A stretch of DNA of 64,000 nucleotides from Thermoguttaceae bacterium (lineage in GTDB: Bacteria > Planctomycetota > Planctomycetia > Pirellulales > Thermoguttaceae): positions 47,012-111,011 of the forward strand of contig JANXBW010000009.1 of NCBI GenBank assembly GCA_025060325.1, in the 5' to 3' direction. This document shows positions 1-8,794 of the stretch, piece by piece. Each line of letters opens with the position of its first letter. Position 1 is the first letter of the stretch. The position numbers and the translations under genes are program-made. Under the pieces are notes generated by a model that was not told where the DNA came from, searched no databases, and was given only the letters and a program-made list of their open reading frames with translations.

Positions 1-378
1 GTGAAGACCTGCACCTATCAGGTCTGCAAACTGGTGCCCGAACACCGCGTCAAGCAGGTGACTTATAGGGTCTGCCGGTTGGTGCCGGAAAAGTGCGTCA
101 AGCAGGTGCCGTATTGGGTATGCAAGCCGGTCCAGGTCACCAAGACCATCCACTGCGTGCGGTATGTGCCGAAGCAAGTAGCCTACACGGTTACTCGGTG
201 CGTGCCGCGGGTGGTGTGCACCCAGGTGCCCGTGACCGTCTGCTGCCCGCTCCTGCGGTGCTGCTTGCCGGGGTGCTGCGAGCCTTGCGGCGAGCCGGCT
301 AAGGCGGAAGAAGCTCCGGCCACCCAGCAACCTACCCCGGCGCCGACAAATGGCCAACAGAAGCAGGCCACGGCCTAA
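1..378 (+). CDS. Cys-rich Y-x-V-C repeat protein (5' partial)
   Basis: The frame is open from the first base, so the N-terminus, probably with a signal peptide, most likely lies outside the window; GTG at 1 is only a nominal start. The visible 125 residues consist of 16-residue units with the pattern Y-x-V-C-x-x-V-P-E-x-x-V-K-Q-V (residues 5-20, 21-36, 37-52, 61-76), then a cysteine cluster (CCLPGCCEPCGEP, about 87-99) and a Pro/Ala/Gln-rich tail. Repeats of this kind are typical of secreted planctomycete proteins of unknown function; a role in the cell surface or in disulfide or metal cross-linking is only a guess. The next gene starts about 550 bases downstream, so this is probably the last gene of its unit. 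Confidence 0.75.
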   Translation: MKTCTYQVCKLVPEHRVKQVTYRVCRLVPEKCVKQVPYWVCKPVQVTKTIHCVRYVPKQVAYTVTRCVPRVVCTQVPVTVCCPLLRCCLPGCCEPCGEPAKAEEAPATQQPTPAPTNGQQKQATA

Positions 379-932
379 CTGGCTGGTACCGGCGCTAGCT
401 GGAGGTTGAACCCTCCGCCTAATGAAAAACTGACCAACCCTGGCCTGACCCTCGCCCACAACACGACCCATGCTTCCTTGGAAATTGTCGGGGGTGGGCA
501 GGTCGCCAGCACCCAGCGGCCCGAGTCCGAAGTGGCTCGGGCCGCAGTATTTTTGGCCCCAGTCCGTAGCAGCCGGCTTGCGCCTCAAGGTTGCCCCCTC
601 CCCGGCCGGAAATCTACAACGCGGAACCCTCGTCCACTTGGCCAAGACGCGCTTGTCTTTGCATCAACAAACTGGCCAACCTGTGCCGCAAAAAGCGCCC
701 CACAGGGATTGCGTCAACCTGGCACCGGTCCGTAAAATCGCGGGCAGTCCTTGGGCTCTAGTGCGGGTTACCGAAGCTAGGCAGAAGGCTCTTGCCGGCC
801 AGCCAACCCTGGTTTTTTGGAACCGAATTGGGCGTTTCGTCGAATTGAGCTTGCGGGCCTTTTCCGGGCTTCCGGTTGAGTGTCAACCGAACTAGCAGGC
901 TGCAACCAGGCACAGGAAGGGAGGACCTTTCG
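379..932. other. Gene-free spacer with one inverted repeat
   Basis: Open frames here (for example 470-895) have no recognisable protein character and no ribosome binding site. The only structure I see is the inverted repeat at 873-889 just before the next gene. Confidence 0.5.
873..889. repeat. Short perfect inverted repeat upstream of the DUF4432 gene
   Basis: CGGTTGA (873-879) and TCAACCG (883-889) are perfectly complementary around a 3-base spacer, and the element ends 43 bases before the ATG at 933. There is no T-run, so it is not a simple terminator. It could be an operator or chance. Confidence 0.3.
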
Positions 933-2099
933 ATGGCTATCCGCACGTGGACAATTTGCGATGTCGCGCGTGATGAGTATTTGGAAAGCCTTGTTGTTAC
1001 GCCGGGCAAAGTGGGGGGACGAGCGCGAGGCTATCGGGTCAGTAAGCGGCGGCTTCGTGGGGGGCTACGTGACGGGGTCGATTTGGTGGAGATTGACAAC
1101 GGCCTTCTTCAAGTAGCTATTATTCCCACCCGGGGAATGGGAATTTGGGAGATACGGGTGGGAGAATTCCGAATTGGTTGGCAGGCCCCGGTTCAGGGAC
1201 CTGTTCATCCACAGTTTGTCCCGCTTTTTGAACCAAGCGGATTGGGCTGGCTCGATGGTTTTGACGAACTTCTTGTCCGCTGTGGACTAGAAAGTAATGG
1301 TGCACCGGAGTTCGATGAGCAAGGCCGGCTGCGTTACCCGTTGCACGGCAAAATCGCCAATATTCCTGCCCACCGGGTAGAGCTGTGCGTGGATGGCGAT
1401 GCCGGGCGGATTCAACTCTCTGGCGCTGTTGACGAGGTCCGGCTATTTTTTAACAAGCTGCGGCTTACCACTCTCTATCAAACCGAGGTGGGTAGCCGCG
1501 TGCTTCAGGTCACTGACACGGTGACGAATCTCTCCGCGGAGCCTGGGGAGCTTGAACTGCTTTATCACATCAACTTTGGACTACCGCTTCTTGAGCCAGG
1601 CTCGCGCGTTGTCGTGCCCGTGCGGCGGCTTGCGCCGCGAGACGCCGTAGCGGCTGCCGTTGTTGACAGCTGGGATAGTTATCCTCCGGAAACGCCCGGT
1701 ATCAAGGAAGCCGTTTACTTTATGCAGCTTCATAGCGATCCCACGGGACAAACGGTGGCTGTTCTTCACAACTCGGCCGGATCGCGGGGGGTTGCCATTC
1801 GCTTCAACGTCGCGGAGCTTCCCTACTTTACTTTGTGGAAAAATCCACAGGCTGCTGTGGATGGCTATGTCACTGGGCTTGAGCCGGGTGTGAATTTCCC
1901 CAACCGCCGCTCTTTCGAAAAGGAAAAAGGCCGGGTCGTCACGCTTCAACCCGGCCAGGTTCGCACTTTCAACCTAAGCATCGAAGTATTGTTGGACGAA
2001 GGACAAGTTCGCCAGGCGGTCGCCCAAGTAGCCAACCTTGCCGCTCAGGGGCTGGCGGAAATTTGCCGGGACCCACTCCCCGAATGGTCAATGATCTAG
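933..2099 (+). CDS. DUF4432 family, aldose 1-epimerase-like protein
   Basis: A protein of 388 residues resembling the DUF4432 branch of the galactose mutarotase-like beta-sandwich superfamily. These proteins bind or epimerise sugars; the substrate here is unknown. Family-like features are the early segment with NGLLQVAIIPTRGMGIWEI, the HGKIAN segment, FNLSIEV near the end, and a central GELELLYHINFGLP stretch whose His suits the active-site region of the superfamily. No signal peptide is seen, so it is probably cytoplasmic. The open frame extends back to GTG 876, but ATG 933 is preferred because GGGAGG at 919-924 lies 8 bases before it and the extension looks non-coding. It stands alone, with gene-free DNA on both sides, so a role in carbohydrate use is inferred from family only. 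Confidence 0.85.
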   Translation: MAIRTWTICDVARDEYLESLVVTPGKVGGRARGYRVSKRRLRGGLRDGVDLVEIDNGLLQVAIIPTRGMGIWEIRVGEFRIGWQAPVQGPVHPQFVPLFEPSGLGWLDGFDELLVRCGLESNGAPEFDEQGRLRYPLHGKIANIPAHRVELCVDGDAGRIQLSGAVDEVRLFFNKLRLTTLYQTEVGSRVLQVTDTVTNLSAEPGELELLYHINFGLPLLEPGSRVVVPVRRLAPRDAVAAAVVDSWDSYPPETPGIKEAVYFMQLHSDPTGQTVAVLHNSAGSRGVAIRFNVAELPYFTLWKNPQAAVDGYVTGLEPGVNFPNRRSFEKEKGRVVTLQPGQVRTFNLSIEVLLDEGQVRQAVAQVANLAAQGLAEICRDPLPEWSMI

Positions 2100-2608
2100 G
2101 TGGGGCAAGAATCGCACCCTGCCAAAGCCCCAAAAAGCTCGCGAACAACTCCGCATCGCGCGAAGAATTATTCGGTCAACAGCCCGCAAACCTTTGTGAT
2201 CTTCGACTTGCTTTGCCGGCTGGCCGGCAAAAAGCTACGGCTTTGCTGCCGAGGTAGTTCCGTAGCGAAGCAGCTAAAACCTTCTCCGTTTCAAGAAACC
2301 ATGTTCCAAAAGATGGGGTTTGTTGCGACGTCTTAACAATGAAGTGACGACCGGCCGGAGCGGTCCACGGCGAAGTTTGCCGAGCCGAGCGGCGAAGCTC
2401 TTGAATCCTGGCCAACTTATGGGCTAATGCGTGCGTGGGCCAGTCTGCCTTCTCTTTAAGTGTTAAAGTGTTGCCACCACTTGTCGCCCCGCAAATCAGG
2501 CCCCGGGGGTCCACCACTTGCGGAGTACCATTTTCCGCCCAGGGCCGGGTAGCTAACAAGAAAGCGGTTTTGAATTGTCAACGGGTGCCTAAGAAATCCA
2601 GGGGGTTT
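2100..2608. other. Gene-free spacer between convergent genes
   Basis: This lies between the 3' ends of the DUF4432 gene (+) and the last Hsp20 gene (-). I see no credible gene and no strong hairpin followed by a T-run. Confidence 0.5.
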
Positions 2609-3088
2609 TTATCGGACTTTAATCGGGATCCGTCGGCCGGCTGTTTCTCCAAGTTTTGTGAGCTTGACGGTCAACACGCCGTTGGCAAGCTCGGCCTCGA
2701 CCTTTTCCGGGTCAACGGCGCCAGGAAGTTCCACAAGCCGCACGAACCGCCCATAGCGGCACTCACTTTGATAAACTCCGGCGGAGCGTGATTCCCGAGC
2801 CTCGCGCTTTTCGCCGGTGAGAGTGAGTTGATTGCCGGAAACGGACAGTTCCAAGTCCTCCGGACGCAAGCCCGGAACCTCCGCCCGAACAACAATGTGC
2901 TTTTCGTCCTCGCTTACATCCACAGGTGGGACGAAACCGCCAACCGCGCTTGGCCAAAAGCCTCCGCCAAAGATCTCCCTTTCCATGTCCTCAAACCAAC
3001 GGTTAAGCTCCGAGCGGAAGGCTTCCCAAGGGGAAAGCTGCTTTGGCTGCTCGGTGACGGTCTTTTTACGCCAGGGAATGAGGGGCAT
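2609..3088 (-). CDS. Small heat-shock protein (Hsp20/alpha-crystallin)
   Basis: A 159-residue ATP-independent chaperone that holds unfolding proteins as an oligomer. An N-terminal arm of about 45 residues (with a W-F-E-D-M-E-R-E type segment) precedes an alpha-crystallin domain starting at PPVDVSEDE. The domain contains the AEVPGLRPEDLELSV strand region and the hallmark A-x-x-x-N-G-V-L motif (ANGVLTVKL). The C-terminal I-x-I anchor is IPI at 154-156. An exceptionally strong Shine-Dalgarno (AAGGAGGTGAGG) precedes the ATG. It is the third of three Hsp20 genes on the minus strand and is 223 bases from the second, so it may have its own promoter. It is the most canonical Hsp20 class A-like of the trio. 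Confidence 0.95.
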   Translation of the reverse strand: MPLIPWRKKTVTEQPKQLSPWEAFRSELNRWFEDMEREIFGGGFWPSAVGGFVPPVDVSEDEKHIVVRAEVPGLRPEDLELSVSGNQLTLTGEKREARESRSAGVYQSECRYGRFVRLVELPGAVDPEKVEAELANGVLTVKLTKLGETAGRRIPIKVR

Positions 3089-3311
3089 CGCCTCACCTCC
3101 TTATATGTGGACTAATTTCCCTTTGGTATCCACTGCCAAGCCGTCTTAACCTGCCCAATCTGGCCAAGAGCTTACCGGCGTAAACCAATCGGCTACGATG
3201 CCGGGGCGGCCAGGCACCGACAAAGCGGACAAAAGCTTGGGGAAGGTACCGGGAAGCTTGTCAGCGCCTGCGTAAGCCGGTCCGCCTTCATCTGAGGTTG
3301 CTGCCGCAGGT

Positions 3312-3710
3312 TCAGGATGAAACCTGCACCGGAATCTTCCGCGGTCGGGCAGCCTCGGCCTTGGGCAGATGCAAAGTTAGCACGCCGTCGGCATATTCGG
3401 CAGTGATCCGGGAGGCGTCGATAGCTTCGCTCACTTGGAAGGAGCGGTGGTAGTCCCCCACTCCGTATTCGCGAAGGAGATATTGCGTGCCGGGTTCTTG
3501 CCGCGGGTCGACCTTCGCGTAGATAGTCAAGATGCCGTCCTCGAAGTTGACATCAATATTTTCCGGCCGGGTGCCCGGGATGTCCGCCTTGAGGATGATC
3601 TCCTCGGCCTTTTCCACGATATCCACAAGGGGCAAGTAGCATACGCCTTGCCGCAGGTGTTCGACGTGACCCTCCTCGGGTGTTCGCCGCATGCGTTTTT
3701 CATCGGCCAT
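3312..3710 (-). CDS. Small heat-shock protein (Hsp20), short form
   Basis: A 132-residue Hsp20 paralogue with a short charged N-terminal arm (about 25 residues). The crystallin domain starts at PLVDIVEKAEE and includes LKADIPGTRPENIDV and the A-D-G-V-L motif (YADGVLTLHL). The C-terminal I-x-I-like anchor is IPV at 126-128. AAGGAGG precedes the ATG. It shares the K-A-E-A-A-R-P-R-K-I tail with the gene at 3846-4289, which suggests a recent duplication or shared partner contacts. The short arm predicts smaller oligomers, which is inference from the family. Confidence 0.93.
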   Translation of the reverse strand: MADEKRMRRTPEEGHVEHLRQGVCYLPLVDIVEKAEEIILKADIPGTRPENIDVNFEDGILTIYAKVDPRQEPGTQYLLREYGVGDYHRSFQVSEAIDASRITAEYADGVLTLHLPKAEAARPRKIPVQVSS

Positions 3711-3845
3711 CGCGCCATCCTCCTTCTTTCCGTCGGTGACACAGATTGTTTGCTAAGTGTGTCGGTTCAGATTCGAACCAGCCGGAAATCGCTTATCCAT
3801 TTAGGGTAGCCGTGGGTTGAGTGCGCGGAAAAATCGTTACCTCGG

Positions 3846-4289
3846 CTAACGAGTGGCGACAGCGATCTTTCGCGGCCGAGCTGCTTCGGCCTTGGCTAGC
3901 TTAATCGTCAACACACCGTTTTCCAGAGAAGCTTCCACTTTGGCAGGGTCCACCTCGGTGGGCAACCGCAAGACCCGAGCAAAGTCCCCGACCGGCCGCT
4001 CGCGCCGATGGTAAGTAGCTCCTTCCAGCTTTTCCTCGGGATAGTGGACCTTAATGGAAAGCTCACTTCCCATGACCGACAGGTCGAGGTTCTCCGATTT
4101 AACGCCGGGAACTTCAAGCTCGACAAACACCGAGTCTTGATCTTCCCAGACGTTGACAGCCGGCCGGTGTTGTTCCCACCAGGGCGGAGGACCAAAGCCA
4201 CGCCCTTCGAAGACATCCGCAAACAGTCGCTCAATCTCCCGCCGCAGTTGCGTGAACGGGTCTCGTGAAGCAAGCGGTCCGCGAGCCAC
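3846..4289 (-). CDS. Small heat-shock protein (Hsp20)
   Basis: A 147-residue Hsp20 paralogue and the first of the trio in transcription order. The N-terminal arm contains LRREIERLFADVFEG, typical of Hsp20 amphipathic arms. The crystallin domain begins at RPAVNVWEDQD, with ELEVPGVKSENLDLSV and ENGVLTIKL. The C-terminal anchor is weak (IAV at 142-144 rather than I-x-I). The start is GTG at 4289, preceded by AAAGGAGG. The three Hsp20 genes have spacers of 135 and 223 bases. I found no CIRCE inverted repeat upstream, so heat-shock control cannot be assigned from the sequence. Confidence 0.93.
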   Translation of the reverse strand: MARGPLASRDPFTQLRREIERLFADVFEGRGFGPPPWWEQHRPAVNVWEDQDSVFVELEVPGVKSENLDLSVMGSELSIKVHYPEEKLEGATYHRRERPVGDFARVLRLPTEVDPAKVEASLENGVLTIKLAKAEAARPRKIAVATR

Positions 4290-5369
4290 GGCAAAGCCTC
4301 CTTTTGTTTAAACTGGGTTGACCTTGGTTTAGCTTCGCGTCAGTGTTTACGCGAAGTTCGACCGGTGAACTTGAGCTTTTGGGGGCGTTGATACTTGCCC
4401 AAGCAGCTCTGAAAGCAGAGCCGGTCGCTTGTGGACCGACCATGAGCTACCCCGGGCAAACCGAGTGCCTAATGGGCCTTGATTTCACAAAGTTTGATTT
4501 GACATAGACTTATGACTTCCAGACTGGTTTATGGGGCTTTCCTTCCTGTCAGAATGGCAGGGCACCGGGTGGGGAAGTCTTAGTCGACGCCCCCGGCGGA
4601 ACCTCCCCTCCACTCTGGGTGTCTGTGCAGTTGGGCAGTCCGGCGGTGTTGCCCGAGGTAGCAGAGCTTTTTCCGGAAAGGGCACGCTACGCTTAGTGCG
4701 GGCCGTTCTCTCCACTACGCGGCTTCATGCAGGGGGCTCGGGGGGCGACGAGCCTCTGCCCAAAAAAAGCGGGAGATAGCAGTTCCGGTTGCACAAACGT
4801 GGCGGCCAGGAGACGGGGCACAAGGGGCCTAGAGATATCCGTCGTGGGGTGGGAAGGGTGTCCGGCGCGAGCCTGCCAACTGCAAAGGGGGGAAATTGGG
4901 GGGGTACTTTAGGGAAGGCTAGCACCACCCGCCGGTGGGGATAAGCGGCGGCATGGGTGGTCTGATGTTTTCTGGGGAGCCTTTGGGTTCGTATAATCGC
5001 CGCAGCGCCCTGCCCACCAAAGAGAGAAAACCGGCGATTTTTCGCGTGGGCTTGCCCGGATGAACTTATCTTGCTCTTTTCAGGCTGCTAGCGGGCATAG
5101 GGTGATCGGCCATTTGGGGCAGGCGCTAGCGCTCTTTGAAGTGATAGTCAAGCGTCTTGTCGCCAAATATGGAAAACTTAGGGGCTGCAGGAGGCTAAGA
5201 GAACAACCGCATTATGGTGAGACTGGCGAAGGATTTGCGCTTCTTGGGGGAAATCGCCACCGGTAAACCGGCTCTTGTGCCCCTCCGCGTTTTCTACTTC
5301 TTTGGACTTTTTTCTGGGCTCCCCGCGAAGTGTCACTTTTTTCCAAATGTTTGGCCAATCCGGGAGACA
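4290..5369. other. Long gene-free region
   Basis: About 1.1 kb upstream of both the Hsp20 trio (-) and the lipoprotein gene (+), so it must hold divergent promoters, which I cannot place. Short frames on both strands lack ribosome binding sites and look non-coding. The part from 5214 is open in frame with the lipoprotein but is probably untranslated. Confidence 0.45.
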
Positions 5370-6818
5370 TTGGGCGTTCAGACTGTCCGAGCCGGTTGCG
5401 CCTTGGTCCGCGCTGGGGTGCTCATTCTTCTTTGGGGTTTGCTTTTGACCCTGGGTGGGTGCGGGACCTCACGATGGTCGGATTCCCCCCGCACGGCCAC
5501 CGAGCAACTTCTGATTTCCGACGCTATAGACCGCGCTGTGAGCAAGTTCAACTTTAGTGCTCTGGCGGGCAAAACCGTCTACTTGGACGATACTGCCATC
5601 CGCGGAATGACCGACGCGCCATATCTTAGTAGCACTGTTCGTCAACACCTCTTGGCCAGCGGTGCCATCCTAAAAGAAAACAAAAACGAGGCGGATTACG
5701 TGCTGGAGCTTCGCGCCGGGGCTATCGGCACCGACCGGCATGACGTGACTTACGGTGTTCCTTCAGTCACCATTCCTAACTTGTTACCGGTCGGGGTCGC
5801 CGGAATTCCTAATCAATTGCCGGAGATTCCCTTGGCCAAGAAGACTCACCAGCGAGGCGTGGCTAAGATCGCGGCTTTCGCCTACAACCGGGCAACCGGG
5901 AGGCCGGTTTGGCAGTCGGGCGCTATCCCGGTTGAGACCGACGTGCGTGCCTTATGGGTTTTTGGGGCTGGGCCTTTCGTCAAAAGCCGAAGCGGCAGTC
6001 GGGTCCTCCTCGCCGGCGATCCGGTACCGCTTCCCCCTGTGCATCTTGCCCTGGATGAGCTACTGCCTGACTCGGGGCAAGAGCAGCGAGCGCCTTCGGT
6101 GACGCAGGAGGCCTTCTTTGTTGACCGACCGACCCCGCCGGCGGCCCAAGCGCCGGAGGGCCCAACCGGGTTACAGGCACCGGCCAATCAATCGCCAAGT
6201 GCCGGGGACTCCAAAGCGAAAGAACCCTCGCCCTCCACCCAACCAGGCTCATCTTCCCAGGTGGCCCAGCCCGCCGCGGGTGGCAGTGCTCCTTCCAACA
6301 CCCCCAGTTCAGGGTCCGCCGAGCAGGAAAAAAACAGCACCCGGCCGGGGGAAGCTTCCTCGGAGGGGCAAGTTGCGTCTACTAGCTCTCCGGAGGCCGG
6401 TGCCTCTAGCTCTCCGGAGGCCGGTGCCTCGCCCCGCGCAACCCCATCCGGTGACGAAAAAGCTGAGCAAAGGGACCCATCGGCCAGCGACGGTAAGTCG
6501 GTCAGTCGCTCCGAGATTGCAAATGCACTTGCGGATCTTGTAGCGAAAGAGGGCGGTTTGCAGCAGTGTGAGCACCTTCCCAGTGACGAGATGGCTGCCA
6601 GGAGACTTGGCGCGGTGCTGCCGGGGGCGTATGTGATTAGTCTTCCAAGCTTTGCCGGGCAGGCTCCTCCCCAGGAAATGGGGCCGGAGTTTTCTCAAGA
6701 GCCCTCTTCGGTTCTCTCGCCGGCCGGCGTCCCCCCGATCATTACGAGCTTGCCGGAAGGGCTTTTGCCGCTTGCCCCTTTGCCTGAAGATTCAGCGGGT
6801 CTAAGCCCCGCGAACTGA
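5370..6818 (+). CDS. Planctomycete lipoprotein, DUF6655-like, with Pro/Ser linker
   Basis: An exported lipoprotein of unknown function. The hydrophobic segment ending LLLTLGGC is a lipoprotein signal; the acylated Cys is encoded at 5460-5462. A folded domain of about 180 residues follows (starting TATEQLLISDAIDRAVSK), containing YVLELRAGAIGTD and RPVWQSG. It resembles a planctomycete lipoprotein family I remember as DUF6655, but that name is from memory. Residues beyond about 6100 nt form a low-complexity Pro/Ser/Gly/Glu linker, including a tandem S-S-P-E-A-G-A duplication, and a short C-terminal segment. The start is uncertain: the frame is open from ATG 5214, but a signal peptide beginning at TTG 5370 or TTG 5403 fits better. 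Isolated gene; lipid anchoring in the envelope is inferred. Confidence 0.75.
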   Translation: MGVQTVRAGCALVRAGVLILLWGLLLTLGGCGTSRWSDSPRTATEQLLISDAIDRAVSKFNFSALAGKTVYLDDTAIRGMTDAPYLSSTVRQHLLASGAILKENKNEADYVLELRAGAIGTDRHDVTYGVPSVTIPNLLPVGVAGIPNQLPEIPLAKKTHQRGVAKIAAFAYNRATGRPVWQSGAIPVETDVRALWVFGAGPFVKSRSGSRVLLAGDPVPLPPVHLALDELLPDSGQEQRAPSVTQEAFFVDRPTPPAAQAPEGPTGLQAPANQSPSAGDSKAKEPSPSTQPGSSSQVAQPAAGGSAPSNTPSSGSAEQEKNSTRPGEASSEGQVASTSSPEAGASSSPEAGASPRATPSGDEKAEQRDPSASDGKSVSRSEIANALADLVAKEGGLQQCEHLPSDEMAARRLGAVLPGAYVISLPSFAGQAPPQEMGPEFSQEPSSVLSPAGVPPIITSLPEGLLPLAPLPEDSAGLSPAN

Positions 6819-7307
6819 CCTCGCCTGACCCCATCGGCTGCTAAGGCTTGGGGGCCTAGGGGGAACGAATTGCCCGGCATTCCGAACTCCGACTGAAAAC
6901 AAAATCGGGATGGCCGGAGGGACCATCCCGAGGGGTTGGTCGAGTTTTGCCATCAGGGCAACCGGGGCGGGTGGGGACCGAGTGTCTCGGTCGTCATCCC
7001 GGCTGGGCCGAGGCCGGCCATCCCCGGGTTTAGCCCTGACCTGTCAGCCGACCATTTGCTCTTTGCGAGCATCCGCGCTGCAGCCAGGGTTCGGCCAACT
7101 TGCCCTGCCGCTTTCTGCCCCCTGACGCCGCTTTGCATACCTTCTCGTAGCAACCATTTTCGTCAGCGGGCATCGGAGGCAGGCTCTTATTCGCGTTCCG
7201 CGCAATCCAGGCGCCCTGTCACCGCTCCAGATGATGCAGCTTTGCATACTCCTTGGCCACTGGCTGGGTTAGTCACCCCTAAAGCCGGGCGACCGAAGGA
7301 CTGGCGG
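6819..7307. other. Gene-free spacer with a terminator-like hairpin
   Basis: This separates the convergent lipoprotein (+) and CC-rich (-) genes. The frame 6936-7517 (+) is antisense to the CC-rich gene and is rejected. It contains the hairpin at 6905-6931. Confidence 0.5.
6893..6931 (-). terminator. Rho-independent terminator candidate (minus strand)
   Basis: TCGGGATGG (6905-6913) and CCATCCCGA (6923-6931) form a perfect 9-bp stem with a 9-base loop. Read on the minus strand, the stem is followed by ATTTTGTTTT. It would end transcripts from the CC-rich gene, though it lies about 380 bases past its stop codon. Confidence 0.55.
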
Positions 7308-7715
7308 CTATTTCTCGGCTGCTGGGGCAGGAGCAGGGGGGCAGCAGGGGTCGCAGCAAGCAGGCGGGCAGCAGAGAGCGGCCTTCACCCGGCAGAGAAT
7401 GGCGGGCGGGCAGCACAGCATGCTCTTCACGCGAGCAAGCACCGGCCGGCAGCAGGGATCGCAGCAGCACGGTGCGCATTCGCACTTCGGGCAGCAAACG
7501 CCGCATGGCGGGGTTAGCAAGCAGGCCAACCGAGCACGAGCATTCCGAAGTGCATTGAGCACGGGCGTACAGCAGCAGGGATCGCAGCAGCAGACGTCGC
7601 AACAGGATTCAACCGCCGGAGCAGCTTGCTGCGGATCGCCGATCACCCCAGCATTGGCATTCACGCCAATCAGCAAGGCGGCAAGCAACGCGACCGGAAG
7701 CAGATACCCTTTCAT
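7308..7715 (-). CDS. Secreted CC-rich planctomycete protein
   Basis: A 135-residue exported protein. ATG 7715 begins a clean signal peptide (MKGYLLPVALLAALLIGVNANA) and is preceded by AAGGAGAGG; the frame's longer start at 7757 is not needed. The mature part carries many cysteines in CCxxCC and CCCDPCC clusters, separated by two helical, Arg/Leu-rich segments (LNALRNARARLACLL and LARVKSML). It ends in a short Pro/Ala tail. The clusters resemble those at the end of the protein at 1-378 and inside those at 10145 and 58383. A structural, disulfide-linked or metal-binding surface role is plausible but unproven. Confidence 0.8.
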   Translation of the reverse strand: MKGYLLPVALLAALLIGVNANAGVIGDPQQAAPAVESCCDVCCCDPCCCTPVLNALRNARARLACLLTPPCGVCCPKCECAPCCCDPCCRPVLARVKSMLCCPPAILCRVKAALCCPPACCDPCCPPAPAPAAEK

Positions 7716-8794
7716 ATGGACCCTCTCCTTTTGAACGGACCTTAACACTGACACCACACGACTTTCAATTTGGGCCGGCCAACTGCGTAGGAGCCTTGGC
7801 GATAGCGCAGGCTTCTACCGTTGCGTAATCGTCCTTGCCCGAAGCGCTCCGGAAGATACCGCAAGGCTTGCATTCAAGGGGATCGGTCAGGCAGGCGGGA
7901 CAGTTTTAGTTATTTCTCTCAGGCTCCCTTTATTACGCAGAATACTCATTTTAATTATAGCCCCAATTTTCTCCGTTTGTTCGCTAGGGTGCCCTTCGTG
8001 CCCCAAAAGGCGGTAATTCGAACCCCCGGACAAAGCTCCGCTAACTAGGCCCACCCGCCGACCCAGGAGTGAAACGCCCGATGCCGGACGGTCGCCGCTT
8101 GCTTCTTTGTGCAATTGTCTGGAGATGGCGACCCGAGTCTCAAAGCCGGGCTAAGTTTTTCAGAAAATGCCGGGCGAATTGGTTCTTCCGGGCTGATTTA
8201 GCAGGACTTACACCGGAACTTTTCGCGATGAGGCCGAGATAGCTGATATATCGCCATTTAGAGGTTAGACCCCCGGGACTGCTTTAATGACTCGAGACGG
8301 TCCTGCAAAAGACGTCCTGGCTCCCCGCTTACAAAAAGCCCGCCTGGTGGAAGGCTGGCATTGGCCCCCTGGCGAAGTCCCCAGAGGCTCGAAGTTTTCG
8401 CCGTAACCCGAAAGATCTGCCAAAGGAGTTCCGGTTGAACCAGAGTTGGAGAGGCAGAGGCCAAAACTCTAAACCAGCTGCTGGTTCTTCAAGGAACTCT
8501 TGGGTGTTACCGCATACCAGTTCGGGTTTACCCGTCGGCAAGCTGGCGCCAAGGTGCGGCGCTACCCACCGGATGAGTTCTTTCGGAATAGCCGGAAAGG
8601 GCGTCGCTTCGGAGGACCATCTAGGAGTTGGCCGCGGGCGCTACCGCCCAGGGGTTTTTGCCCTTTTTGGTTGGACAAGGACTCTCCCAGCGGAAAACCG
8701 GCAACCGGTTGCATTTCCACAGTTATCTGATTGCACCAGGCTTGCCTGCAGTTTGTGGACTCGGAACTAACTCAAGTTCATGGAGGAAAGACTA
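7716..8794. other. Long gene-free region
   Basis: About 1.1 kb between divergent genes. Frames such as 8435-8770 show no protein-like composition and no ribosome binding site. An AT-rich stretch near 7915-7975 could hold promoter elements, but none is assignable. Confidence 0.45.

Noticed and set aside
470-895. Plus-strand open frame of 141 codons
   Set aside because: No ribosome binding site, no recognisable domain, Pro/Arg/Gly-rich text as expected from non-coding GC-rich DNA.
3765-3780. Sequence resembling a tRNA T-arm (TTCGAA within an inverted repeat)
   Set aside because: No matching acceptor, D or anticodon arms were found around it; it is a short hairpin between Hsp20 genes.
6936-7517. 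Plus-strand frame of 193 codons
   Set aside because: Antisense to the CC-rich gene at 7308-7715, which has a clear signal peptide and ribosome binding site.
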